64,000 bases of DNA from Ehretia macrophylla (Eukaryota > Streptophyta > Magnoliopsida > Boraginales > Ehretiaceae), in NCBI GenBank assembly GCA_037974665.1, contig CM075767.1, forward strand, positions 3,102,501 through 3,166,500, read 5' to 3'. Positions 12,993 through 23,891 of this stretch are shown here, piece by piece (the stretch's first letter is position 1; each line of letters begins with the position of its first letter). The notes beneath the pieces are model-generated. The model saw nothing but the letters and a program-made list of their open reading frames with translations, was not told the origin of the DNA and made no database searches. A program made the position numbers and the translations under genes.

Positions 12993-15481
12993 TGTCACGC
13001 CCCGACCCAACCCCCAAGCTAAAGGTTAAGTCCGGACCCGACACACGGACAGAGTCTTCTCTGTACCGTGGACATTCTAAAAACCTGTAAATACTTAAAC
13101 AAGGTCCCAACAATACAATACAAGCTTTTCTCAATTAAACAACAAAGCTATAAGGCCATCCGAGCCTTATAGTACACAATAACTCCAAAACACACAAGCA
13201 TGCGAGAACTTGTTGTCAGCATAGTCTTATAATCCTGACATTCTAGGAAATCAATAAAACAACTTAAAGGAAAAAGTATTCCACATTAACCATCCACTCC
13301 CAAGCATGCAAAGAAATAAGGCAAGAAATAAAAGTTATTACAGTTCATAGACTTTCAAAGCCACAACCCAACCAACTAATCTTCGACTTATACAACAAGC
13401 ATATACATAGCCCTTGGGCTACAAAATAGTACATAAAGTAATCAGATGAGTCTTCCACATAGCAGCAAAATCATTAACCACCTCAAGTTATCAGACACAG
13501 CAACTAAGGTAAAGGCTCGATCTGAACTTCTTCTTCCTCAACTAAATCAACAAGCTGGGGATCACCCTCAGCGTCTCCTGAAACAGATATCGAGGTATGA
13601 GCAACCACTGTTGCCCAGTGAGGGATATAGTCCCGGGGCGTGCAATGCAACATATAATACAATCATACAACAATAACACTTAGACAATTAAAGAAACAAC
13701 GATAACTTAAATAACCACACATTTAAAAGGATACGTTTCAACAATCCCCTATACACCAATCTTCACTGGTCTTCAATCACGATCCACGAACCACGAGCAC
13801 GATCACGATAAGCCGGCATAACCCCAATCACTCCAGTGGGTGTATTCCGGATGTACCCCGAATCCTACGACCCAACATCCCCTGGCAATCTCCGGACCAG
13901 GCGAATGAGGGAATAGGGTACGGAGTTTGAATATCCACCGGCAAGCCCTCTGCCGCCCAGCCGATATTCAACACATCCGCCCCTGACACTATGGTTGCGC
14001 AACCACTATGCAATGCACTTAACGATGGCAAGTTAATAGCAATAATATAAGCATTAACACATATGAGGATCAACAAAGTAGGTTGACCTCGTTGCAATTA
14101 GGATAGAAGCAAATATAGAAGCTAATAAGCAGTTTACAAATGAACTTATACCAAATAAGCATAGAATCATTCCAAAAGCTCCAAATCAATTTAAAATCAC
14201 ATATAAACACTCAAGAAGTCCTGACATGGGTTTAGAAGTGTGAGACAAACGAAATTGCACTTAAACGCCTTTATTTTACATACTATTTTTCTTCCAAACC
14301 AAAGTTAATGATTTCATTTTCAAAGGAAACTCTCCCAACCTTCTAACTAACCCTCGAGGTACCCTCTCAACCCTCTAACTCGTTCAAATGCCCGCGTTTA
14401 CCCCGAAAGCCCCAAATTTCCTCTTATGGCTTTAAACTACGCGTACATTGTCCGGGCTTCAAACAAGGGATATCAAGGCATCTATAGCACCTAGGTAGCC
14501 TAAGGATACTAGAATTGAAGCCCGAATCCACCCGGATTCGCATTAACCCCGAAAGCCCCAAGTTAAAGTCGGCTATTTTCCATTTTTAGGCGATTTAAGG
14601 GCAATGCAAGTGTACGGGGCTATTTGATTATCTTCACTAGTACCTAAGGCATCAATTAGAAGCATTAATTCAAGCCAATTCGAGCAATTACACAAAACCC
14701 TAGAAAAAACGTCACTATTCACCCTAAAAATCAAACTAACGATTCTAACCGTTTAAATTGCGAAACGACGGTTCAAAAGTGTTCTCTAGCATTCATATAG
14801 ATAGTATATTAGCATAGATAACAATTACAATGGCATATAATCATATTTTCAACAAATCAATAAATGAGCAACTATTTAAAAATGCAAAAACAAGTCGTGA
14901 AATCCGTGACCACTACGCGTAGGAGCACCTAGGAACCTTGCAAACACCCTACACTAGTTGCTCAAGGCTTGGCTTGGCTTGAATTGAAGAGTTGAAGATG
15001 AAAAAATTCTCCCAAGTGCAAAGAGGGGCTGTCGGGTTTGGGCTGCTGTTTTCAGCTTTCTATTTTTTTTTTCTTTTGCATTTTATGAGTTTAGGTGATA
15101 TATAAAAGGGTTAAGTTATGGTGGGGTCAATTGGGTGCTTAATTGATCTAATAAAATGTGCGTAGTAAGCTTTAAAACGAGCTTAGATAGTAAAATATAT
15201 GCTAGCTAATTAATTACCTAAGTTAGTTACGTAACACTATTCATTCAACTACTAAAGTCATTTTCTAAACGAGCCTTCCTAACGCCTTAAGCTCAAATGC
15301 ACATTTTTTCCACTACTTTCACAATTAATATGATTTAATAAAAATACTAATTAACTAATAGAAAGTAGTTTAAAAACGGAGTGAATAGTAGTCACAAAGT
15401 CAGTTAATAAGGCATAGAAGTAAATGCGCAAACAAGGGATGCAACAGTAATTAAATGCATGGCTAAAACCCGGGCATCACA
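12993..15481 (-). repeat. 5' LTR of Ty3 element 1
   Basis: A 2,489-bp partner of 5470-7957, ~1.3% diverged by eye. The ends are TGTCACGCCCC and GGGCATCACA, immediately followed by the AGGGT duplication. Confidence 0.92.
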
Positions 15482-16981
15482 AGGGTTCTTTCAAAATGGA
15501 TATTTATGAGATATAAATGCATATCTATGGATTTATGAGGCTTGTATGGTGATATATTAACAAATCTATGGATGAAAAGTTGTTAGATCTTGTTTGTTGA
15601 AGATTTGAACCAAAGTTGCCATTCTTGTTGGTTATAGCTTCTTGGATGAAGTTGTTAACTATGAATGTAAGCTTGTTTGATGTATATCTAAGCTGCTAGA
15701 GGTTGCTAGAATGTATAGTAGATGTTCTTGATGATTTGGAAGCTAAACATGTAAGAATTCTTGGAATAGTTTTTTGGACAGATTTGTGCAATCAGAAATT
15801 TTAGCCCATTTTTATGGTTGGATGATTTTAGAAAAAATTGAAAATATTTCAGGATATAGTAGACTCATAAAGGAACATTTCTTCTATTGGAAAAAACCTG
15901 AGAAAAATAGTTTTCATGCTAAAAAACACACAAGACAGTAGGTCACGGGATTTTTGTTAAATCTGACAGCTCACTGCCTTAAGTTTCTTTTGCACATTAA
16001 AAATAGTAAACGACCTCGGAATCAAACTAAACTTTCACAGTAGCTATATTAGGCAGTGATGAACAACTTTTTTGTTTTACAAAACATCAAATTCTATCGT
16101 TTTAAATATCTGAATTTTCTATTTTCAAAATAACCCTAGAATAGCCTTCAATTTGGACAGTCAAGACATAGATGCATTAAATTGGTTATAACTCTATCAA
16201 TTTAGATTGGAATTGAGCTTTTCTTGATTCCAAAATTATCTACACTCGAAGAGCTTTAATTCTATACTAAAAACAGAGTATTTGGAGTTCGGGAAGATAG
16301 GTGACTGATTTGCCAAAATTAGGTCATTGCAGTGGCTTAGGCATTGGCTTAGATGAATTAGTTAAGTTCTAATGCTTAGCGTATTTGATTAATTGGCTAA
16401 GTTACCAGTTTCTACTAATGTACAATAAAATTTTATGACCTCTAGCTATGTTAGGACACTTGTGTGATCATTTATACGGGTTATGTTACTTATTGCTCGT
16501 TAATTACCCAGTTTGCTATAATGTATAACTATGTGAATGTTTTGAACTCGATGCTTAATTAATTGCTATAAATGCTCATATTATGTGTACTTGGATTGGA
16601 ATTGGTATTAAAAAGGGGTTACAACCACCTGGATTTGGCATGGTAGTGTGCATACTATGCCGGACATCTTAGGGGTGTTGGTGATCTTATGTCTACCGTG
16701 GTCCGTATTCCCCTCTCGCTTGGGACCACTACCGCCCTTGGAGAGATTTCTCTCACTTGGGATCAATACCACCCTCGGAGATATTGAGTCGTAGTACAAG
16801 TATTATCCATAATATTTTACTTGGGGGAGATAAGGAGGGAGATGTTGAACATCTCAGTACTATTGCTTGAATCAGATTCGCTTGGAAAGAGTAAGTTGTT
16901 ATATGATTTATAATCCTCTTCTCGCTTGGGGGCATTGACTTCCTCAGAGATTTTGAAAAGAGTAAGTTATTTCTTACTTCG
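15482..16981 (+). mobile_element. LTR-like fragment, right part, up to the viral array
   Basis: This continues 4651-5469. Near 16620-16780 it has the CTCGCTTGGGACCACT / TCTCTCACTTGGGATC style of tract. The other Ty3 LTRs here show comparable tracts on the minus strand (for example around 36800-36900). The fragment runs into a (TA)n tract and then directly into pararetrovirus sequence, with no matching terminus. No gene is visible. Confidence 0.5.
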
Positions 16982-16996
16982 TATATATATATATAT
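16982..16996. repeat. (TA)n microsatellite at the virus-host junction
   Basis: A pure alternating TA tract of about 15 bases directly abuts the first base of the florendovirus-like leader (TCAGAAACATTATC). TA repeats are a reported preferred integration context for some endogenous plant pararetroviruses, for example RTBV-like sequences in rice. Confidence 0.8.
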
Positions 16997-17571
16997 CAGA
17001 AACATTATCATCATATCACGACAAAAGATCTTTCGGCCACAGTTAAACCCAGACAATATCATAAAGCCAAGACAAAATAAGAATCGGCCACAGTAAAAAG
17101 CTGACACCATCCAAACACTTTTCATGAATACTAAAAATCACTTTTTACTGATCACTTTTTGAAAAGTTACTTTTGACTTTTCATTTTTACATTTTCACTA
17201 TTGTATTTACAAATTTAGTATCCTATTTTAAGGTAGAGTCTACCTCAGATAGGAGAAGAATTCTCTTTCTCTCTTTTTTCTGCCTCAGATAGGGGAGGAA
17301 TTCTCTTTCATTCTTTTGTCTGCCTTAGATAGGGAGGAATTCTCTTTCTCTTTTTTTTTCATTTTAATTCAATTCACTCTTTTCCATTTGTACTCCTGTA
17401 CAAACCAACAGTGTAACAACAGACTTCTTCCAGTACATCTAATAATAAGTAAGAGACTTTGTCTCCTTTTATCTTCATCTTTGCTGTATTCCTTTAATTA
17501 ATCTTTTATTTTCCATGCTTATTCCGCTTTCTGTTATGTTTATCATTATCTTATCTTCCCTGGGTTGTTTT
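16997..17571 (+). promoter_or_regulatory. Viral leader/promoter region, block A
   Basis: Non-coding region corresponding to the intergenic region of a circular pararetrovirus. It includes the conserved TCAGAAACATTATCATC start, a T-rich CACTTTTTACTG patch, a possible TATA-like TATTTACAAA near 17205, a 40-bp repeat array and a pyrimidine-rich stretch ending TTCCCTGGGTTGTTT just before the primer site. The same order recurs at 29921-32190 (minus), 49855-50150 and 60660-61326. The exact transcription start cannot be placed by eye. Confidence 0.65.
17240..17360 (+). repeat. 40-bp tandem repeat, three units (leader, block A)
   Basis: The unit begins CTGCCTCAGATAGGGGAGG and continues AATTCTCTTTCTCTC plus a T run. 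Starts fall at about 17240, 17280 and 17320, an exact 40-base period. The other leaders carry two (30134-30215), one plus a stub (50103-50150) and four (60954-61113) units. Confidence 0.85.
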
Positions 17572-17583
17572 TGGTATCAGAGC
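17572..17583 (+). promoter_or_regulatory. Primer-binding site (initiator tRNA-Met), pararetrovirus block A
   Basis: TGGTATCAGAGC, the site of minus-strand DNA priming in Caulimoviridae. It conventionally marks position 1 of the circular genome. It is about 190 bases upstream of the movement-protein start, preserved here and in block B (29909-29920), and absent from the other leaders. Confidence 0.9.
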
Positions 17584-17772
17584 CATACCAACTATTAGGT
17601 TAGTCTTAAGAAACATACCTGTATCGACAACTTACCTTTATCTACAAAGATAGGGTAGGGAGTGAGTAAGACCCGCGGAAGGGCAGTAGACTCTAGGGGT
17701 CCCTTGAAGTAGATTTGAAGATAGTAAGTCGGTTCGCAGATTGTAAGGTTAAGACTAGTCAACATAGTTGTA

Positions 17773-18490
17773 ATGGCTTCTAGTAGCAGTAATGCTTCAG
17801 TAAGATCAGATAATAATACCATAGCTAAAATAGAACAGACATGGACAGTAGGAGAGTTAAGTAATTGGAAACCTCCTAAGATGAATATAAATGAGATTTA
17901 TCAGAAAGGTCTCATCGACCTAAAATCTCTACTTACAATTAGATGTAAGGAAGAAGTAGTGCCATTAACCAGTGATCAATAGAGCATCAGACTTTTTTCC
18001 CAGAAATCATTAGATAAAGGCAAGAGAAACGGCTATAGGTTTCTTCATATTGGCCATGTGCAAGTCGCACTTAAGCCTTTAATCAGAGAAAGACTAGATA
18101 CCAGTATATATTTAGCTCTTAGAGATTGTAGATTACTTAGATACAATGATTCATTACTAGGATTAGTTGAAACTAGTCTATGTAATGGTCCAATTTTCTT
18201 TAATTGTTTTCCAGATCATACCATATCGCTTACATGTCCTCATGTCATGAAAGCACTTCAGTTAGATATTAAGACGCATAATTATTATGTTGATTGTGGT
18301 ACACACGCATATGAAGTTATTTATCGTCTTAATTATAAATTGATGACTACGGAATTAAATCCTAGATCTGTAGCTAGAAAACGTCCAAAAGGTGAAACTA
18401 TCCTTTGGAATATGGACAGAAACAGATCAATAGTTAACATACCCAGAACCATTAAGTGGAGTGAAGTTTCACTTCCAGATATGTGAGACA
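17773..18490 (+). pseudogene. Movement-protein region of polyprotein, block A (fossil)
   Basis: It starts MASSSSNASVRSD and has the 30K-superfamily style of pararetrovirus movement proteins, including LRDCRLLRYND and a following G-rich strand (LLGLVETSLCN). Its counterpart in block B (29000-29719) reads at the same length. In the family, this domain widens plasmodesmata for cell-to-cell spread. Assignment rests on position and motif style. The copy is part of a broken polyprotein. Confidence 0.7.
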
Positions 18491-19680
18491 TTGAAAATGC
18501 CACCAAACCAGTCGTTCAGGACCAGAACGTCCAGAACTCCAGAATAGAACAGATCATCCAGTATGATGATGGAACTGTTTCAATTAAAATAGACAGAGGA
18601 AATAGGAAATCAATTTTATCCCGATCAGTTTTCAGTATCTCTAGGATAAGTATTTCTGACCCGACCCCAGGTTTTGTTGACCTTCCTTCAACAAGCAGAA
18701 CTCAGACCCAATCCATTCCTATAGGAATTAGGATTAAAAACAGACTGCTCGTCCAGTCTATCCAGAATTTGAACCAACAGATACATCATCTATTGACTTC
18801 AACCCTTCAGCCTCAGACTTTGGCATCAATATGTTGTCTGAAGTCTTTGAAAGAGATGATCAACTTTTGAAAGATGAATTTCTTTCAGATAAGAACAAAC
18901 AAATCAGAAAATGGTATTTTAAAAATCATAACATGGAACAATTAGCAGATTTAAAAAGCCAATGGCTCCAATATTTGCAAATTGTTAGATTAAATGTACC
19001 ATTTTTCATGTGGTTTAAACATAGAAATAAACCAATGAACATTAATGTTCTTACGGCAAGAACAAGAAAATGGAATTTACCCAATTCCACAACAATTATT
19101 GATGCGGAGTACCCTCCGTTTCAACATACACAGATTCCTACTAAAGAAGGAACTATAAATCTTAAACCAGTTGTCATTTCAGAACAACTAGAACTTAAAG
19201 ACATAGCCCAACAAAATAATTGGACTAATCTTTCAATTGTCACATTACAAAAACAAATTCAGAATATCGAAGATATTCTTGAAAAACAGACATCAGTCTC
19301 CACAACTCCAGTTAAACCTGATGAATCAAAACAGAAGTCAATTGAACAGACCACTGTTTCATTGATAAAACCATTTGATTCACTTAAGTTAACCAGTACA
19401 AAGGTTAAACCAGAATCTTCAATCAAGGTTTTACCTTTTAAGATATCCAAATTCATTCCAAAATTGGAATCCACAGAAGAGAAGAATACCAAACTTCTCT
19501 AAGAACTTATTTTCAGATCACTGAAATCAGAACCTTCATCGAGCCAACCAGCTCTTCAAACATTAAAGCAGTCAGACAGTAATTCTGATTGTGACTCTTC
19601 ATCTTCACAGAATTCTGGGAGGGATAAAGATAATATTCACATAAATAGAATTTCTTTTCCTGATACAAAGAATTTCTATC
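18491..19680 (+). pseudogene. Polyprotein segment between movement and coat proteins, block A (fossil)
   Basis: A Lys/Ser/Thr-rich segment that includes LSDKNKQIRKWYFKNHNME and NLPNSTTIIDAEYPPFQ. It is followed by a low-complexity, probably disordered stretch rich in T, K and S. Florendovirus-type polyproteins have such a linker. No enzymatic motif is visible. Block B holds the equivalent on the minus strand (about 27760-29000), and part of it reappears inverted at 61327-61643. Confidence 0.55.
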
Positions 19681-20311
19681 CTAGACCTTCACCCCCAGAT
19701 CTTCAAATTGAAGAATTTCATTCCCAGAGATCCTATTCAGGAACTCAAATCTATGAGTGGAACATAGATAGAATGACAGAATACTAGATTCTCAATGTTA
19801 CCAAACAGATGATCATCATCGGTAACATATATAAGCAAGCTGTTACTGAGAGAGCAGCAACTAGAAATATCATTCTTGGCTTCAATGGTCAGCTCAAAGG
19901 ATGGTTGGATGACCACCTCGATGATGCTACCAAATAAAGCATTCTCAACATGGTGAAAACCAATGAGAATGGTGAACCTATTCTTAATCAGCAAGGTCAG
20001 ACAGAGTCATGTGCTCTATCAGCCTTAGTCTTTGATATCACCTACCATTTCATAAGTGATCCCACAGTTTACCAGGAACGAACATCTGAAATCCTTCAGA
20101 ACCTCAGATGTAGAACACTCCAAGACTTCCAATGGTATAAGGATGTCTTTCTCAGAAAACTATACCAAAGATCTGACAATAACGCCATTTATTGGAGAGA
20201 AAGATTTTTATCTAGACTTCCAAAGTTATTTTCTCAGCAAGTGAAAGAAGCTCTTTCACAAGATTTTCCAGGATTAGACTATGATCTTATGACATATGGT
20301 GATATCATATC

Positions 20312-20544
20312 TGTGGTAACATAATCCCACATCGAAAGTCTGAGCTGGGACCATTGAATATATAGAGCGGGGTTCCGCTTTATATTCGACAATAGGCCTT
20401 TTCCCGTGGTAACATGGGGGGAACAAAACAGTGAGGGGCCCAGTGGGGTAACCCAAAGCGGACAATATATTGTTGGTATGCATCGCTGGTGTGCCTCTAC
20501 GTTGGACCCTTGTGGCCACGTATTCGCTTAGCCGGGATGTTACA
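20312..20544 (+). repeat. 5' terminal repeat of the TRIM
   Basis: 233 bp with TG...CA ends, immediately followed by TTGAG and the primer-binding site. Confidence 0.9.
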
Positions 20545-20549
20545 TTGAG

Positions 20550-20561
20550 TGGTATCAGAGC
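20550..20561 (+). promoter_or_regulatory. Primer-binding site of the TRIM (tRNA-Met)
   Basis: TGGTATCAGAGC lies five bases past the 5' terminal repeat. It fixes the element as plus-strand. Confidence 0.88.
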
Positions 20562-20619
20562 GGGTCTTCCCTTGTGCTGGTGTCCCGCGAGGGCGCGAGG
20601 CCCCTTAAGGAGGGTGGAA

Positions 20620-20855
20620 TGCGGTAACACAATCCCACATCGGAGGTCTTTGAGCTGGAACCATTGAATATATAGAGCGCGGTTCCACCTTATATTCGAC
20701 AATAGGCCTTTTTCCCATGGTAACATGGGGAGAACAAAACCGTGAGGGGCCCAGTAGGATAACCCAAAACGGATAATATATTGTTGGTGTCCATCGCTGG
20801 TGTGCCTCTGCGTTGGACCCTTGTGGCCAAGTATTCGCTTAGCCGGGGTGTTACA
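20620..20855 (+). repeat. 3' terminal repeat of the TRIM
   Basis: 236 bp, aligned end to end with 20312-20544, preceded by AAGGAGGGTGGAA and followed by the ATATC duplication. Confidence 0.9.
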
Positions 20856-21959
20856 ATATCCCATATCAACAAGACTGCTTTGAAGATTTGCACTGATCTT
20901 CGTTTTAAAGCACAACTTAAGAAATAGTCTAACAGAAAAGAACTAGGAAATTGGTGTGAACAATATGGTATGGAAAGTATTCGACCACCCCATACTCATA
21001 AAACACATAAATCCAGAATTTTCTCCAGAAAATACAAAATCACTTCAAGTCCATTGGACAGAAGTATAACCAGAAGTATGGCAACAAAACATACACCAAA
21101 AAGAAACATTACCAGAAGTTTCCACGAAAGAATTGGAAACCAAATTACCATAAACATAATAAGGAACAGAAAGCCACAGGTTGTTTCAAATGTGGTAAAC
21201 TAGGACACTTTGCAAAAGATTGCAAAATCAGATCACTAATTCAATTATTAGAATTAGATGAAGCTACAAAGAGCAGAATACTCTAGTCCATAGATGATCT
21301 TGAATCATCATCCAACTCTTCTTCAGATTATTCTGATGAAGAAAACATTAATCAGATTGGAACAGATAACTACTATTCCAGTAATTCTTCCAACTCCATT
21401 CAAGAATGTGCTTGTCCCAGCAAGGGAGCATGTTTATGTCAGAAAGGACTCAACGTCCTTACAAACTCTCAAGGTCTAATGATCGATATGATCTGTAAGA
21501 TCAATGATCCAGAAGAAAAGCAAGCTTATCTTCTGAGACTCAAAGATATTATGGATCAGAAAGAGGAAGAGAAACCTCCATCCATATCTACCCAGAATAA
21601 CATCAAGAACACGAATTATTCTGATGTTCTCAGTCATTTCCAGAAAAGGAAATCCCAACCAGTTGGAATCTCTGATCTCCAGCATGAGATTAAACTGTTA
21701 AAAACAGAACTCCAGCAACTCAGACAAGAGTATAGACAAGAGATTTGTGATCTTAAACTTGATCATGAACATCTCCAACAAGATGTCCAACTTTTATAGA
21801 TAGAATCCTTAGAACGTCAAAAACATCTTCCTCGGGAAGAACTTGATAAACAGACTCAGATTGCTATTGAAAAACTGACAAAATGAGCTAGCACCTCCAA
21901 ACCAACAGAGGATTATCTCAATCTTCTCAACAGAATCACGTACCAGAAATGGTATGTCT

Positions 21960-23850
21960 AGTTTACCATCAAGGTTAATGATTTCAAATTTGAAACCATT
22001 GCCCTTTTAGACTCAGGTGCAGATATGAACTGTATTCAAGAGGGTCTAATTCCTTCTAGATATTTCGAGAAAACCAGAGAGAAGCTTTCTACAGCTGACT
22101 TTACCAGACTCCAGATTATGTACAAATTACCTAATGTATATATGTGCAATCAGGGTATTTGTTTCCCTACCAGCTTTGTGCTCATAAAATAGTTGAATTC
22201 CCAAGTCATTCTCGGGAATCCATTTCTTCAACAGTTATTTCCTATGACTATTACAGAACAAGTTATTTCCACCAATGTGTTGGGAAAACCAATCATATTT
22301 GAGTTCTATTGTCCTTCACAACAAAGAGATATTAACTCAATCCAATAGAAAGAAAACCAGATTAGTTTTCTTAAAGAAGATATTAAAAGCCTCAGAATTG
22401 ATGAACAAATTGCTAAACAGCAAAAAACCAACAATGATTTCCAGACCAAACTTGAAAAAGAAGTTTGTTCAGATCTTCCTACGGCCTTTTGGGCTCGTAA
22501 GAAATATTCTGTCTCTCTCTCATATGAGAAGGACTTTTCAGAACATAATATTTCTACCAGGGCTCAGCCCATTTAGATGAACCAGGAATATATTTCTCTT
22601 TGTAAGAAAGAGATCCAGAGTTTATTAGATAAAAAGCTAATCCAACCTAGTAAAAGCCCATAGTCGTGTGCAGCCTTTTATGTTAACAAACATGCAGAAC
22701 AGGAACGAGGAGTCCCTCGTTTAGTCATAAATTATAAGCTCTTGAACAAGGTCTTACAATGGATCAGATATCCATTACCAAACAAGAATGATCTCCTTAA
22801 GAGATTATATCAGGCCCATGTCTTCAGTAAATTTGACATGAAATCAGGATTTTGGCAAATCCAAGTCTTAGAACCAGAAAGGTACAAAACAGCATTCACC
22901 GTTCCGTTTAGACAATATGAATGGAATGTCATGCCTTTTGGGCTCAAGAATGCACCTTCAGAATTCCAAAACATTATGAACCAGATTTTTAATCTGTTCA
23001 CAGACTTCATAATTGTTTATATTGACGATGTTTTAGTATTCAGAAATGACATACATCAACATTGGAAACATTTGCATATTTTCTTCAAAGTCATAAAACA
23101 AAACGGTCTTGTGGTTTTTGCACCCAAGATTAGACTTTTTCAGGCCAAAATCAGATTCCTTGGAAACATGATTTCTTTTGGGAAAATCACCCCTATCCAA
23201 AGAACACTTGATTTTGCAGAAAAATTCCCAGACATTCTGCGTGAGAAAACACAGTTGCAAAGATTCTTAGGATCTTTAAACTATGTTGCAGATTTTTATC
23301 CTGTCATTCGCCATCTTTGTAAACCTCCTTTTGAATGTCTTAAAAAGAATCCTCCAGCATGGTCTGATATCCATACAAAAGCTGTTCAGGAAATTAAGCG
23401 TCAAGTTAAGGTTTTACCAGTTTTGACTTTATGTCAACCAGACGCCCCAAAGATAGTTCAGACAGATGCCTCTGAATTAGGATTTGACGGTATTTTAAAA
23501 CAGATCCTAGAAGGAAAATAACATATTATTCGTTTCCATTCAGGAACATGGGATAAAGCCCAACGGAACTATTCAACAGTTAAGAAAGAAATTTTGTCCA
23601 TTGTAAAATGTATTTCAAAATTTCAGGATGATTTGTTGAATTAGAAATTCATCGTACGTGTTGACTGTAAATCAACCAAATACGTTTTAACAAAAGATGT
23701 CTAGAATATAGCATCTAAACGGATCTTTGCCAGATGGCAGGCCATCCTGTCAATTTTTGATTTTGATATTGAATATATCAAGGGAGAGGATAACTCCAAC
23801 CCTGATTTTTTAACCAGAGAATTTCTAACAGGCCACGTGCCTATCACATA
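21960..23850 (+). pseudogene. Protease - reverse transcriptase - RNase H region, block A (fossil)
   Basis: Aspartic protease: LLDSGADMNCIQEG near 22005-22045. Reverse transcriptase: VFSKFDMKSGFWQIQV near 22820-22865, MPFGLKNAPSEFQ near 22930-22970, and the catalytic YIDDVLVF at about 23017-23040. RNase H: QTDASELGFDG near 23458-23490, ending with FDIEYIKGEDN and PDFLTREFL near 23760-23830. In the family these enzymes process the polyprotein and copy pregenomic RNA into DNA. Several breaks are present. Confidence 0.88.
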
Positions 23851-23875
23851 GGATTCCTCCGGGAATACCTTTTAA

Positions 23876-23891
23876 TTTTGTTGTTTTGCAG
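23876..23891 (+). promoter_or_regulatory. Splice-acceptor-like site upstream of ORF2, block A
   Basis: The pyrimidine-rich TTTGTTGTTTTGCAG sits just past the RNase H end and about 190 bases before the ORF2 start. The same motif stands at 50537-50552 and 63645-63661. Spliced mRNAs are known in Caulimoviridae (CaMV, RTBV), so ORF2 may have been reached by splicing. This is inferred from sequence alone. Confidence 0.45.

Larger units (their letters stand above)
5470..15481 (-). mobile_element. Ty3/Gypsy chromovirus (Tekay-like), near-complete, element 1
   Basis: A 10.0-kb element with two ~2.49-kb LTRs, a perfect 5-bp target duplication AGGGT (5465-5469 and 15482-15486), a Met-tRNA primer site beside the right LTR and a polypurine tract beside the left LTR. 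The pol order protease, reverse transcriptase, RNase H, integrase, C-terminal chromodomain marks a chromovirus. The long LTRs and the chromodomain style suggest the Tekay/Del clade. I count by eye about 30 differences between the LTRs (~1.3%), implying roughly 0.5-1 million years at commonly used plant rates. The coding region is broken in about two or three places. It is the youngest datable insertion in the window and sits inside the older LTR-like sequence 4651-16996. Confidence 0.93.
20312..20855 (+). mobile_element. TRIM (terminal-repeat retrotransposon in miniature)
   Basis: A 544-bp non-coding element. Direct terminal repeats at 20312-20544 and 20620-20855 both run TGYGGTAACAYAATCCCACA to CCGGGRTGTTACA. 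The internal part is only ~75 bp, with a Met-tRNA primer site TGGTATCAGAGC at 20550-20561 and a polypurine stretch at about 20607-20619. The perfect duplication ATATC flanks it (20307-20311, 20856-20860). Such elements have no genes and depend on an autonomous partner for reverse transcriptase. The two terminal repeats differ at about 24 sites by eye (~10%), mostly C/T and G/A. Confidence 0.92.
19681..21290 (+). pseudogene. Coat-protein region of polyprotein, block A (fossil, split by a TRIM)
   Basis: It contains the conserved capsid-like core (MVKTNENGEPILNQQGQTES and NLRCRTLQDFQWYKDVFL) and a basic region. A C-terminal zinc knuckle follows (CFKCGKLGHFAKDC, about 21182-21225) of the CX2CX4HX4C type found in Caulimoviridae coat proteins, where it binds nucleic acid. 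Equivalent copies lie at 26340-27760 and 46320-47412 on the minus strand. The TRIM at 20312-20855 splits it. Confidence 0.8.

Noticed and set aside
17240-17360. Regular short repeats that could suggest a CRISPR array
   Set aside because: The 40-bp units are directly adjacent with no unique spacers and lie in the leader of a plant viral element.
20274-20915. 213-codon minus-strand open frame
   Set aside because: It spans the TRIM and its flanks. Its internal repetition is just the two terminal repeats translated, with no protein domain.
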